A DNA stretch of 9,896 nt from Chloroflexota bacterium (GTDB taxonomy: Bacteria > Chloroflexota > Dormibacteria > CF-121): positions 1 to 9,896 of the forward strand of contig VBIS01000072.1 in NCBI GenBank assembly GCA_005880605.1, in the 5' to 3' direction. The notes below the pieces were generated by a model. The model was not told the DNA's origin, made no database searches, and was given only the letters and a program-made list of their open reading frames with translations. A program made the translations under genes and the position numbers. Below are positions 1 through 6,014 of the stretch, one piece after another; the first letter of the stretch is position 1, and each line of letters begins with the position of its first letter.

Positions 1-219
1 GATGCCCACCGCCTGGTCGGCCAGATGGTGGCGAAGGGAATCGCCACGCATCAGGGACTCGAGGATTTCTCCCTCAAAGAGCTACAGCAGTTTTCGCCGC
101 TGTTCGGCGCCGACATATTCAACTACCTGACGCTCGAGGGTGCGCTCAAATCGCGCGACGTGCTTGGCGGGACGGCGCCGGCGCAGGTTAAGGAGGCGCT
201 TGCCCGTGTCAAAGCGTAA
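1..219 (+). CDS. argH: Argininosuccinate lyase, C-terminal fragment
   Basis: The window opens inside this gene. 72 codons are visible, from the first base (GAT) to the TAA at 217-219. The fragment matches the C-terminal helical region of argininosuccinate lyase: the AHRLVGQMV motif near its start, then a 'FSLKELQQFSPLFGADIF' stretch and a closing segment with GALKSRDVLGG. ArgH is a cytoplasmic homotetramer that splits argininosuccinate into arginine and fumarate, the last step of arginine synthesis. The catalytic serine loop lies upstream of the window and cannot be checked. The last 14 bases overlap the proposed GTG start of argR, and the coding sequence around 191-196 holds the argR ribosome binding site. 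The identification is strengthened by argR and argG directly downstream. Promoter and N-terminus are not visible. Confidence 0.93.
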   Translation, partial: DAHRLVGQMVAKGIATHQGLEDFSLKELQQFSPLFGADIFNYLTLEGALKSRDVLGGTAPAQVKEALARVKA

Positions 220-688
220 GCGGCAGGAGGCGATCCTCTCCCTGATCTCCAAGCACCAGATCGCAACCCAGGAAGAGCTGGTCGAACGCCTCGGCCGGGT
301 CGGCATCCACACAACGCAGGCCACGGTGTCGCGCGACATCGCCGAGCTCGGCCTGGTTCGGGTCGGCGGACCGGATAGCCACTACGTCAAGCCCAGCGAT
401 GGGCTCGGGGCGGCCTCACCCGCGGGTCGCGAGGATCGGCTGCAGCGCTTGCTACGGGACCTCCCGCTGACGGTGCGGCGTGGCCAGGGCATCGCCATCC
501 TGACCACCACTCCTGGTTCGGCGAATTCACTCGCCTCGGCGATCGACGCGGTCGCGTGGCCGGAACTGATTGGCACGATCGCCGGTGATGACACGATCTT
601 TGCCGCCCTTGCGCTCCATCCCCGCTCCTACGAGGGGTTTGCCCAGCGCATAGCCCAGCTCGGCGCCTACGTGCAGCCGGAGGACTGA
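206..688 (+). CDS. argR: Arginine repressor ArgR
   Basis: 160 residues, within the usual 150-170 for ArgR. I chose the GTG at 206 because an AGGAGG at 191-196 sits nine bases upstream and the protein then starts directly at the DNA-binding domain (SKRKRQEAI). A start at 140 would add 22 arginine-rich residues that merely overlap argH. The N-terminal winged helix (about 1-65) holds TQEELVERLG and TQATVSRDIAELGLVRV, with the conserved Ser-Arg of the recognition helix. The C-terminal domain (about 80-155) has TTPGSANSLASAID and GTIAGDDTI (123-131), the arginine-binding and oligomerisation signature with its Asp pair. By family knowledge it is a hexamer that binds ARG operators when arginine is bound. 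Its place between argH and argG implies autoregulation of this operon, but the operator must lie upstream of the window. The stop codon shares one base with the argG start. Confidence 0.95.
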   Translation: MSKRKRQEAILSLISKHQIATQEELVERLGRVGIHTTQATVSRDIAELGLVRVGGPDSHYVKPSDGLGAASPAGREDRLQRLLRDLPLTVRRGQGIAILTTTPGSANSLASAIDAVAWPELIGTIAGDDTIFAALALHPRSYEGFAQRIAQLGAYVQPED

Positions 689-2115
689 TGGCAGAAAAGA
701 TTGTTCTCGCCTACTCCGGGGGTCTCGATACCACGGTCGCCGTGAAGTGGCTGATCGAGGAACGCGGCTTCGACGTCGTGGCGCTGACGATCGATCTCGG
801 CAGCCAGCCGGACCTGGCTGCAATCCGCCGGCGGGCGCTGACTGCCGGCGCGTCGCGCGCCTATGTGTTGGACGCGCGCCGCCCTTTCATCGAACGCTTT
901 TGCTGGCCGGCGCTAAGGGCCGGTGCGCTCTACCAGGGTCAGTATCCGCTGGCGACCGCCCTTGGCCGCCCGCTGATCGCGCAGCTGCTCGTCGAGGTGG
1001 CGGCGCTCGAGGGCGCCACCTGGGTCGCGCACGGCTCGACGGGCAAAGGCAACGACCAGGTGCGCTTCGACGTTGCCACCGCGGCGCTGGCGCCGCATCT
1101 CAAAGTGCTCGCCCCACTCCGAGATGGCATGTCGATGACCCGCGAAGAAGAGATCGCATATGCTCGGGCAAAAAATTTGGCGATTGATGTGAAGCCCGAG
1201 TCGCCGTACAGTATCGATGAGAACCTTTGGGGGCGATCCATCGAGGCCGGGGTTCTGGAAGATGCTCTCCTCACACCCCCCGAGGACGCATTCCGGTGGA
1301 CCTCGTCGGTGGACAACGCCCCCGCCAGCCCCGTCCTGCTCGAGCTGGACTTCGAGAAAGGCATCCCGACCGCCCTCGATGGGGTCTTATTTCCTTCCCC
1401 CTCTGGGGGAGGGCAGCGGGAATTAGTCCCCTCCCCCTCTGGGGGAGGGCAGGGTGAATTAATCCCCTCCCCCTCTGGGGGAGGGCAGGGTGGGGGCGCT
1501 TTCCTGGTGGCCGAGCTGAATCGGATCGGCGGCTTGCACGGGGTCGGCCGGATCGACATGATCGAGGACCGCTTCGTCGGGATCAAGTCACGCGAGGTCT
1601 ACGAAGCGCCGGCGGCGATCATCCTGCATGCGGCGCACCGGGCCCTCGAGGATCTCGTGCTCGACGCCGAGGCGGCCCGCTTCAAACCCTCGGTCTCGCA
1701 GGAATACGCCCGACTCATTTACCAGGGCAAATGGTTTACGAGTCACCGCCGGGACCTCGATGCCTACGTGCTAAGTACGCAGCAGGTCGTGACCGGACGG
1801 GTCCGCGTCAAGCTGCACAGAGGAACGGCGCAGGTGGTCGGACGGTCGTCTCCTTACTCCCTGTACCGGCCGAAGCTCGCGACCTACTCCGCGGGCGACC
1901 AGTTCGACCACCAGGCGGCAGTCGGCTTCATCAAGCTGGTCGGCCTGCCGGTGCGGACCCAGGCAGAGGTGCAGGGGATTGCGGAGACCGCGTCCCTACT
2001 TGAGGACGATCGCCATGTTGTTGAAGTCGGCCCAGGAAGCCTCGAAGGCGGCCTTGCTGAACCAGTACTGCGAGCCGCTGTGCCAGGGATCGTTGACGCG
2101 GACCTGCGTCGGTGA
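688..2115 (+). CDS. argG: Argininosuccinate synthase with in-frame repeat insertion and C-terminal extension
   Basis: 475 residues against the usual 395-410. ArgG joins citrulline and aspartate with ATP to form argininosuccinate in the cytoplasm. Conserved motifs are intact: the ATP-pyrophosphatase P-loop AYSGGLDTT (8-16; most members end in Ser), the ATP/citrulline motif HGSTGKGNDQVRFD, SPYSIDENLWGRSIE, GGLHGVGRID, EYARLIYQGKWFTSHRRD and, near the end, DQFDHQAAVGFIKL. The ATG at 688 overlaps the argR stop as TGATG, with GGAGG at 679-683. Two parts are abnormal. Residues 236-271 are three 12-residue repeats (PSPSGGGQ plus four residues) encoded by 36-bp palindromic repeats, in the loop between FEKGIPTALDGV and FLVAELNRIGG. 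Also, about 45 residues after position 431 have no counterpart in typical ArgG and lie antisense to the end of the convergent peptidase gene. All recognisable motifs survive, so I infer a functional enzyme. Confidence 0.95.
   Translation: MAEKIVLAYSGGLDTTVAVKWLIEERGFDVVALTIDLGSQPDLAAIRRRALTAGASRAYVLDARRPFIERFCWPALRAGALYQGQYPLATALGRPLIAQLLVEVAALEGATWVAHGSTGKGNDQVRFDVATAALAPHLKVLAPLRDGMSMTREEEIAYARAKNLAIDVKPESPYSIDENLWGRSIEAGVLEDALLTPPEDAFRWTSSVDNAPASPVLLELDFEKGIPTALDGVLFPSPSGGGQRELVPSPSGGGQGELIPSPSGGGQGGGAFLVAELNRIGGLHGVGRIDMIEDRFVGIKSREVYEAPAAIILHAAHRALEDLVLDAEAARFKPSVSQEYARLIYQGKWFTSHRRDLDAYVLSTQQVVTGRVRVKLHRGTAQVVGRSSPYSLYRPKLATYSAGDQFDHQAAVGFIKLVGLPVRTQAEVQGIAETASLLEDDRHVVEVGPGSLEGGLAEPVLRAAVPGIVDADLRR
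1393..1500 (+). repeat. Three tandem 36-bp palindromic repeats inside argG
   Basis: Units at 1393-1428, 1429-1464 and 1465-1500 have an exact 36-base period, so twelve codons each and no frameshift. Each begins with a hairpin: arms CCCTCCCCC and GGGGGAGGG around a TCT loop (1465-1485 in the third unit). The second and third units pair perfectly; the first has one G-T wobble at 1395/1411. Units one and two end in GAATTA plus two bases. Unit three ends in a G-rich tail, giving four G-runs at 1477-1496 with loops of 1, 2 and 1 bases, a strong G-quadruplex pattern on the coding strand. The same arm-loop-arm-tail layout recurs at 2829-2864, so I read these as copies of a dispersed palindromic element (REP-like) rather than native argG sequence. 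Confidence 0.93.
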
Positions 2116-2817
2116 CACGCCGCTCAACGTGACGACGTGCTCGATGAGTGAGTAGCGAATCTTGATCTTCTCGTCAAAGGTCGTCCAGTAGCCGACGTAG
2201 GGACGAGCCCAGCCGGTCTCGGTCCACGCCATGACCGGATGACCAGCGGCGAGCTCCGCGTAGATCCTCGCAGGCGTCCAGCCGTTGCCCGCCCCTTCAC
2301 CGGCCTCGGCGTTCGGAACGCCGTGCGTCTGCACCAAGGACAGCAATGGCGGGTAATAGATCCCGTAGCCGGTTGGTATCAGGTCAGCGCCGTCGATGTT
2401 GCCGACGAAGTTCTTGTACGGGTTGCCCCATTGCAAGACGGCCTTGTGCCCATTGACCGTTCCCATGACGGGCGAGCGGGTGTCCGGTTGGGGCTGCATG
2501 GCGATCAGCTGGTTTTGCGTGTAGTTATGGCCCAGCGCACCGAGGGCCATCTGGAGCGCGGCGGTCTCGCAATCCAGGTTGCGTAACTGCTTATACACCG
2601 GAACATTGAAGGTCACCGTTGCATCGGGCGTGGCCACGGGCGTGGGCGTCGGCGTTGGTGTTGGACTAGGGGTGGGCGGCGGCGGATTCTCCACCACGAA
2701 CAAGGGGGAGGGCGTCGGCCGCGCGGCCGCGAGCGTGAACTTCGGCGAGGCGAATACGGCCACGGCACCGGCGACCAGGACCAGGATTGTGAGCAGGAAG
2801 AGGATGGCTGTTCGCAT
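1996..2817 (-). CDS. Secreted or membrane-anchored C39-like cysteine peptidase
   Basis: 273 residues. An N-terminal hydrophobic helix (about 4-24) acts as signal or anchor and has no lipobox cysteine. A low-complexity Pro/Thr/Ser linker follows (about 33-65, with a TPTPTPTP run), then a Peptidase_C39_2-type papain-fold domain (about 68-273). Candidate catalytic residues are Cys83 in NLDCETAAL, His227 in EHVVTLSG and Asn242/Asp243 in VNDPW; the domain closes with a typical SWADFNNMAIVL. I infer an extracytoplasmic thiol hydrolase; the substrate is unknown, and the linker suggests display across the wall or away from the membrane. The ATG immediately follows the TAA of the upstream membrane-protein gene (TAAATG), with a GGGAG-type ribosome binding site inside a palindromic repeat. 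The last 120 bases overlap the end of convergent argG; since this protein's end looks like its family, the overlap is probably due to argG running long. Confidence 0.85.
   Translation of the reverse strand: MRTAILFLLTILVLVAGAVAVFASPKFTLAAARPTPSPLFVVENPPPPTPSPTPTPTPTPVATPDATVTFNVPVYKQLRNLDCETAALQMALGALGHNYTQNQLIAMQPQPDTRSPVMGTVNGHKAVLQWGNPYKNFVGNIDGADLIPTGYGIYYPPLLSLVQTHGVPNAEAGEGAGNGWTPARIYAELAAGHPVMAWTETGWARPYVGYWTTFDEKIKIRYSLIEHVVTLSGVSPTQVRVNDPWHSGSQYWFSKAAFEASWADFNNMAIVLK
2632..2700 (-). repeat. Low-complexity Pro/Thr linker-coding tract
   Basis: A degenerate GGCGTN-type tract (plus strand view) encodes the Pro-Thr-Ser-rich linker of the C39-like peptidase, including alternating Thr-Pro. 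Such linkers are common in secreted proteins of Gram-positive-type and Chloroflexota-like bacteria. The codons vary (GGC, GGT, GTG), so it is an old linker rather than a fresh DNA expansion. Confidence 0.7.
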
Positions 2818-3144
2818 TTATCTTTTCTCCCTCTCCCCTTGCGGGGGAGGGTCGGGGTGGGGGGTCACGGGCACGTAGTCCCGCGCTCCAGTCTGCGGAT
2901 TGTACCTGACCTTCATCAGCTGACCCGTCGTCGGATCGACGAAACGCTCGGCGGTTTCTTGCCAGGGACCCTCTGGATTGACGGCCGGGCGGTAGCGGCC
3001 CCGCTCGAAGAGAAGCGCCGCGATTACGACCGCCCCGTTGACGAACAGGTACACGACCAGCCCGGTGATGATCCCAGCGACGGCGAGCAGGATGGCGCCA
3101 ACGACCGCCAGCACGCCGTAGGCCAGGATCGCCTTTCGAAGCAT
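2818..3144 (-). CDS. Small two-helix membrane protein, hypothetical
   Basis: 108 residues, not assigned to a named family. Two hydrophobic segments (about 5-27 and 29-46) form a short helical hairpin, followed by a soluble tail starting FERGRYRP with WQETAERFVDPTTGQLMKVRYNPQTG; its polar Asp-Pro-Thr-Thr-Gly turn suggests a small beta structure. The last 13 or so residues (TPHPDPPPQGERE) are encoded by a palindromic repeat, so the native protein probably ended near DYVPV. The ATG shares one base with the TGA of the upstream YbjQ-like gene, and its TAA abuts the ATG of the peptidase gene, so the three genes are very likely co-transcribed and translationally coupled. No function can be inferred beyond membrane location and a likely shared role with its neighbours. 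Confidence 0.75.
   Translation of the reverse strand: MLRKAILAYGVLAVVGAILLAVAGIITGLVVYLFVNGAVVIAALLFERGRYRPAVNPEGPWQETAERFVDPTTGQLMKVRYNPQTGARDYVPVTPHPDPPPQGEREKR
2829..2864 (+). repeat. Palindromic element with G-quadruplex tail, related to the argG repeats
   Basis: A nine-pair hairpin with one bulged T (2834) and a TTGC loop: arm 2829-2838, loop 2839-2842, arm 2843-2851. A tail TCGGGGTGGGGGG follows. The G-runs from 2843 to 2864 are separated by loops of 1, 2 and 1 bases, exactly as in the third argG unit. On the minus strand it encodes the proline-rich end of the small membrane protein, and its GGGGAGAGGGAG lies 10-20 bases before the peptidase ATG. Confidence 0.85.
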
Positions 3145-3470
3145 CAGGTCTTGATCGGTTCTACCACGGCCGCCGTGCCGTAGGCGACGATCTCCGACAT
3201 CGTGTTGCCGATCTCGGAGGAGTCATATTGCATCCGGATCACCGCGTTCGCACCCATTGCCGTGGCGTTCTTGACCATGCGGTCGACGGCATGGCGGCGC
3301 GCGTCCTCGAGGAGTTCGGTGTATTCGGTGATCTCGCCGCCGCCAAGCGAACGAAGACCGGCCATGATGTTGCCCCCGAGGCCGCGACTGCGCACCACCA
3401 GGCCGAATACCTGTCCCTTCATCTCAACGATTCGATGTCCGGTGACCTCTTCGGTTGTGACGACGATCAT
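3144..3470 (-). CDS. YbjQ/UPF0145 family protein
   Basis: 108 residues, the usual length of YbjQ/UPF0145 (DUF74) proteins. Family features seen: an N-terminal IVVTTEEVTGHRIVEMKGQVFGLVVRS-like strand region, GGGEITEYTELLEDAR in the middle, the MGANAVIRMQYDSSE segment (normally LGANAVV..R) and the closing ayGTAV-like AYGTAAVVEP. The family forms small cytoplasmic beta-rich oligomers, pentameric in solved structures, of unknown biochemical role. The ATG at 3470 has GAGGAGG about six bases upstream, a strong site that fixes the start. It is the first gene of a three-gene minus-strand unit, its TGA overlapping the next ATG by one base. Association with small membrane proteins and a secreted peptidase hints at an envelope-related role, which is inference only. 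Confidence 0.92.
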   Translation of the reverse strand: MIVVTTEEVTGHRIVEMKGQVFGLVVRSRGLGGNIMAGLRSLGGGEITEYTELLEDARRHAVDRMVKNATAMGANAVIRMQYDSSEIGNTMSEIVAYGTAAVVEPIKT

Positions 3471-3562
3471 GTGCGCCCTCCTCTATTGATCGGTACTTCG
3501 GAGTATGCGCCATCAGAACGGAGCGCCTTAGGGGCGAGGGATATCCTTCTCGCTTGTAGCGC
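3471..3562. promoter_or_regulatory. Divergent intergenic region between ybjQ-like gene and DedA fusion gene
   Basis: These 92 bases must hold the promoters of both units. An imperfect palindrome centred on GGATATCC (3539-3546, extended arms 3534-3551) could be an operator. TATCCT at 3542-3547 is a possible plus-strand -10 box, which would give a very short leader before the ATG at 3563, but no convincing -35 partner was found. CATACT on the minus strand (3507-3502) is a weak -10 candidate for the other direction. Assignments are tentative. Confidence 0.35.
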
Positions 3563-5398
3563 ATGACCTTCATCGAGAACCTTGGCGGAATGGCGCTGAT
3601 CCTCACGATCTGTGGCCTGCTGTTCGTCGAGGAGCTCGGAGTCCCGCTGCCTTTCGCGCCGGGCGATCTCGTGCTTGCGATCGGCGGCATCGCGGTTACG
3701 GGCGGGCGGGTCAACCCGGTGCTGATGGTCGGCCTCACGCTGGTCGCCATCATCGTCGGGGCCGCGCTGGGTCGTGAGATCACCGCCCTCCTCGGCTGGG
3801 ACCGGCTGATGAAGATCGCGCGACCACTCCATGCCGAGAAGCCATTGGGCCGCGCGGCGGACCTGTTGCGCCGAGGCGGCTGGCGGACCGTCTTCACGGC
3901 GCGCCTCCTCCCGGGCCTTCGCGTGTACACAACGCAGATGGCTGGGATCACGGGTGTGCGTCGGTCCACCTTCCTCGCCGGTCTCGTTCCATCGGCGGTG
4001 CTCTACGTCGCCGGGTTTGTCGGGCTTGGCGCCGCCTTCGGGCGGCCGATCCTGGCCCTCATCCACGCCAGCCAGCACCAGATCCTGCTCGCGGTGCTGG
4101 CGGTGGCTGCCGCCATCGCGGTCGTGTTGTTGATCCGCATCGGCACACGACGGGCGCTGCTGTCTTTGGAGTCAGGCGGCTGGACCGGACCATTGCATCT
4201 GCGCCTCGACTCGCTTGGGATCCTGGTGATGCCGCTCTGCCTCGGCATCAACTTCGCCGGCCATGCGTTGGCGGTCGGTCTGAAGCTGCCGCTGTTCCTC
4301 GACTCGATGGGCACCATTCTCTGTGGCGTGTTAGCCGGGCCATGGGTCGGTGGCAGCATCGGCGTGCTATCAAACCTGCTGACGTCGAACACCTTCGACC
4401 CCGTGGCTTCCTCCTACGCCATCGTTTCCTTTGCTGTCGGATTCACAGCGGGTCTGAGCCGATACCTGAGCTGGCAGCGGCGGGCCAGCGGCTGGATCCT
4501 GCTATGGGCAGTCTGCGCGGGTGTGTCGGCGCTCCTCTCGACGCCGATCAACCTCCTGGTCAGCGGTGGCCAGAGCGGTGTGGGATTCGGGGATTCGATC
4601 TACGCCTCCCTTTCCACGCGCTTCCCCCACGCGGTGGCGGCGTTCGTTGGCGAGCTGGCCGTCGACGTGCCCGACAAACTGATCGCGGTCGCCGGCGCGC
4701 TGTGGATCGCCCAGGCTCTCGCACGCCAGCCCGCGACCACCGAAGCCGTCGACCTCGACCTACGGGAGCCGTTCACGTTCGTTTTTCGCTCGTCGCGCTG
4801 GGGCCGGCGCATCCTGGTTGGCGCCGTCTGCTACGCCTTCTTCTGGCTGGTCGTTCCCGGCCTGTTGCTACTCGGTTATTTGGTCGAACTCTCGCGCCGC
4901 GTTCGCGACGGTCAGCCCGAGGTTCCCCAATGGGACCACCGCTGGCGAAAGATCAAGGATGGCTTCGTGGTGACCAGCCTGTTCGTACTCTGGTCACTCC
5001 CGGGGATCGTCGTCTCGGTGATCGGCGGGATCCTGCTTGATCCCAGCATCGAGTTGCGGCTCGGGTCCCTTGGCGACGTCCTTTCCGCGCTCGGCAACGT
5101 CTGGCAGGTCATGGTGCTGGTAATCCAGATGCCGGTTTGGGCCCAGTATCTCCAGGGCGGATTCCGCGCCGCCCTCGACGTTCGCGCCATTATCCATCGG
5201 CTGCGCGTCAATCCGAGCCTGACCGTTGTCGTCGCCGCGCTGACCATGATCCTGCTGGTGATCGGCGTCCTCGGCCTGATCGCGCTCGTCATCGGCGTGG
5301 TGGTCTCGCTCACGTACATGAGCTTCGTGTGGGCCCACCTGGCGGGCATCTACGCACGCCTGACCGATCCGGCGCCGCGGCAGGCGAAGGCGGCCTAG
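3563..5398 (+). CDS. DedA / ECF S-component-like / DUF4013 fusion membrane protein
   Basis: 611 residues, hydrophobic over most of its length, with three regions. Residues 1-195 resemble DedA/SNARE-associated proteins (polyprenyl-phosphate and phospholipid flippase group): VEELGVPLPFAPGDLVLAIGG near the start and the hallmark FTARLLPGLR (111-120) with TTQMAGITG. Residues 215-385 look like the substrate-binding S component of ECF vitamin transporters: LPLFLDSMGTILCGVLAGPW, GGSIGVLSNLL, a Phe-Asp-Pro loop and an AIVSFAVGFTAGL helix. Residues 400-600 fit DUF4013: LLLLGYLVELSRRVRDG, then EVPQWDHRWRKIKDGF (usually LPEW) and paired C-terminal helices. The ATG at 3563 lacks a clear ribosome binding site; the next ATG (3590) would still leave DedA nearly whole. 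No partner ECF ATPase is adjacent, so transport by the middle part is uncertain. Its stop is 10 bases from the convergent response-regulator stop. The DedA call is firm, DUF4013 good, ECF moderate. Confidence 0.85.
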   Translation: MTFIENLGGMALILTICGLLFVEELGVPLPFAPGDLVLAIGGIAVTGGRVNPVLMVGLTLVAIIVGAALGREITALLGWDRLMKIARPLHAEKPLGRAADLLRRGGWRTVFTARLLPGLRVYTTQMAGITGVRRSTFLAGLVPSAVLYVAGFVGLGAAFGRPILALIHASQHQILLAVLAVAAAIAVVLLIRIGTRRALLSLESGGWTGPLHLRLDSLGILVMPLCLGINFAGHALAVGLKLPLFLDSMGTILCGVLAGPWVGGSIGVLSNLLTSNTFDPVASSYAIVSFAVGFTAGLSRYLSWQRRASGWILLWAVCAGVSALLSTPINLLVSGGQSGVGFGDSIYASLSTRFPHAVAAFVGELAVDVPDKLIAVAGALWIAQALARQPATTEAVDLDLREPFTFVFRSSRWGRRILVGAVCYAFFWLVVPGLLLLGYLVELSRRVRDGQPEVPQWDHRWRKIKDGFVVTSLFVLWSLPGIVVSVIGGILLDPSIELRLGSLGDVLSALGNVWQVMVLVIQMPVWAQYLQGGFRAALDVRAIIHRLRVNPSLTVVVAALTMILLVIGVLGLIALVIGVVVSLTYMSFVWAHLAGIYARLTDPAPRQAKAA

Positions 5399-5408
5399 TC
5401 CCGAATCG

Positions 5409-6014
5409 TTAAAGCCACCCCAGCTCTTCGGCGACGCGCGCCGCCTCGGTCCGGTTGCTGACCTCGAGTTTTTGGATCGCGGACGACAGATAGTTGCGCA
5501 CGGTTCCTTCGGAGAGGAACAGGGCTTGCGCGATCTCCGCGATACTGGCGCCGCCCTGACCCGCGACCAGGACTTCGCGCTCTCGCTCGGACAGCGGGCT
5601 GACGCCGGCGCTGAGCGCCGAGGCGGCCAAACCTGGATCGATGACGCGCTCACCGGCCATCGTGCGCCGGATCGCCAGCGCCAGCTCGTGGGCCGGGGCG
5701 TCCTTCAGCATGAAGCCGGATGCCCCGCTCTCCATGGCACGGCGCAGGAAACCGGGCCGGCCGAAGGTGGTCAGGATCAGGGTTTTGCAGGAAGGCAATG
5801 CTTTGCGGAGCTGGCCGGCTGCGGTGATCCCGTCGCCGCCCGGCATCTCGATGTCGAGCAGGGCCACGTCAGGCTTGGTCTGCGATGCGAGAGGAAGAAC
5901 CTGGTCAGCCCGGTCGGTCTCCGCCACGATCTCGATGTCATCCTCCATTGCGAGCAGGGCCTTGAGCGCGCCCCGGACCATCCCCTGGTCCTCGGCGATC
6001 AGGACACGAATCAC
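5409..6014 (-). CDS. NarL/LuxR-type response regulator
   Basis: 201 residues, a standard length. The receiver domain (1-120) has the acidic pocket E8/D9, phospho-acceptor Asp54 in LLDIEMPGGDG, the switch Thr82/83 in LTTFG and Lys104 in FMLKDAP. A LuxR-type helix-turn-helix (about 137-200) follows, with LSEREREVL, IAEIAQALFLSEGTVRNYLS and a KLEVSNRTEA end. By family it is phosphorylated by its partner kinase, dimerises and binds promoter DNA. The start is GTG at 6014, overlapping the kinase TGA by four bases (GTGA), so translation is likely coupled; no strong ribosome binding site is visible. It is the last gene of the operon and most resembles DesR/LiaR-type regulators that control an adjacent transporter. 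The natural target would be the promoter upstream of the permease gene (9083-9238), which is inference. Confidence 0.95.
   Translation of the reverse strand: MIRVLIAEDQGMVRGALKALLAMEDDIEIVAETDRADQVLPLASQTKPDVALLDIEMPGGDGITAAGQLRKALPSCKTLILTTFGRPGFLRRAMESGASGFMLKDAPAHELALAIRRTMAGERVIDPGLAASALSAGVSPLSEREREVLVAGQGGASIAEIAQALFLSEGTVRNYLSSAIQKLEVSNRTEAARVAEELGWL

Noticed and set aside
140..205. Longer argR start giving a 22-residue arginine-rich N-terminus
   Set aside because: It lies within argH, has no ribosome binding site, and ArgR homologues start at the DNA-binding domain; the GTG at 206 has AGGAGG at ideal spacing.
1465..1485. Hairpin as a transcription terminator inside argG
   Set aside because: No T-run follows, the tail is G-rich, and argG continues with conserved motifs for another 600 bases.
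1393..1500. 36-base repeat period resembling a CRISPR repeat array
   Set aside because: The units are directly adjacent with no spacers, lie in frame inside argG, and no cas genes are nearby.
939..1586. Minus-strand open frame of 215 codons with repeated proline-rich CPPPEGEG
   Set aside because: It lies wholly antisense to conserved argG; the proline repeats are just the other strand of the palindromic units.
3467..4078. Minus-strand open frame of 203 codons opposite the DedA domain
   Set aside because: Its Arg/Asp/Gln-rich composition is typical of antisense frames; the opposite strand encodes clear DedA motifs.
5399..5408. Terminator between the convergent fusion gene and response regulator
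   Set aside because: Only 10 bases separate the stops and no hairpin with a T-run was seen on either strand.
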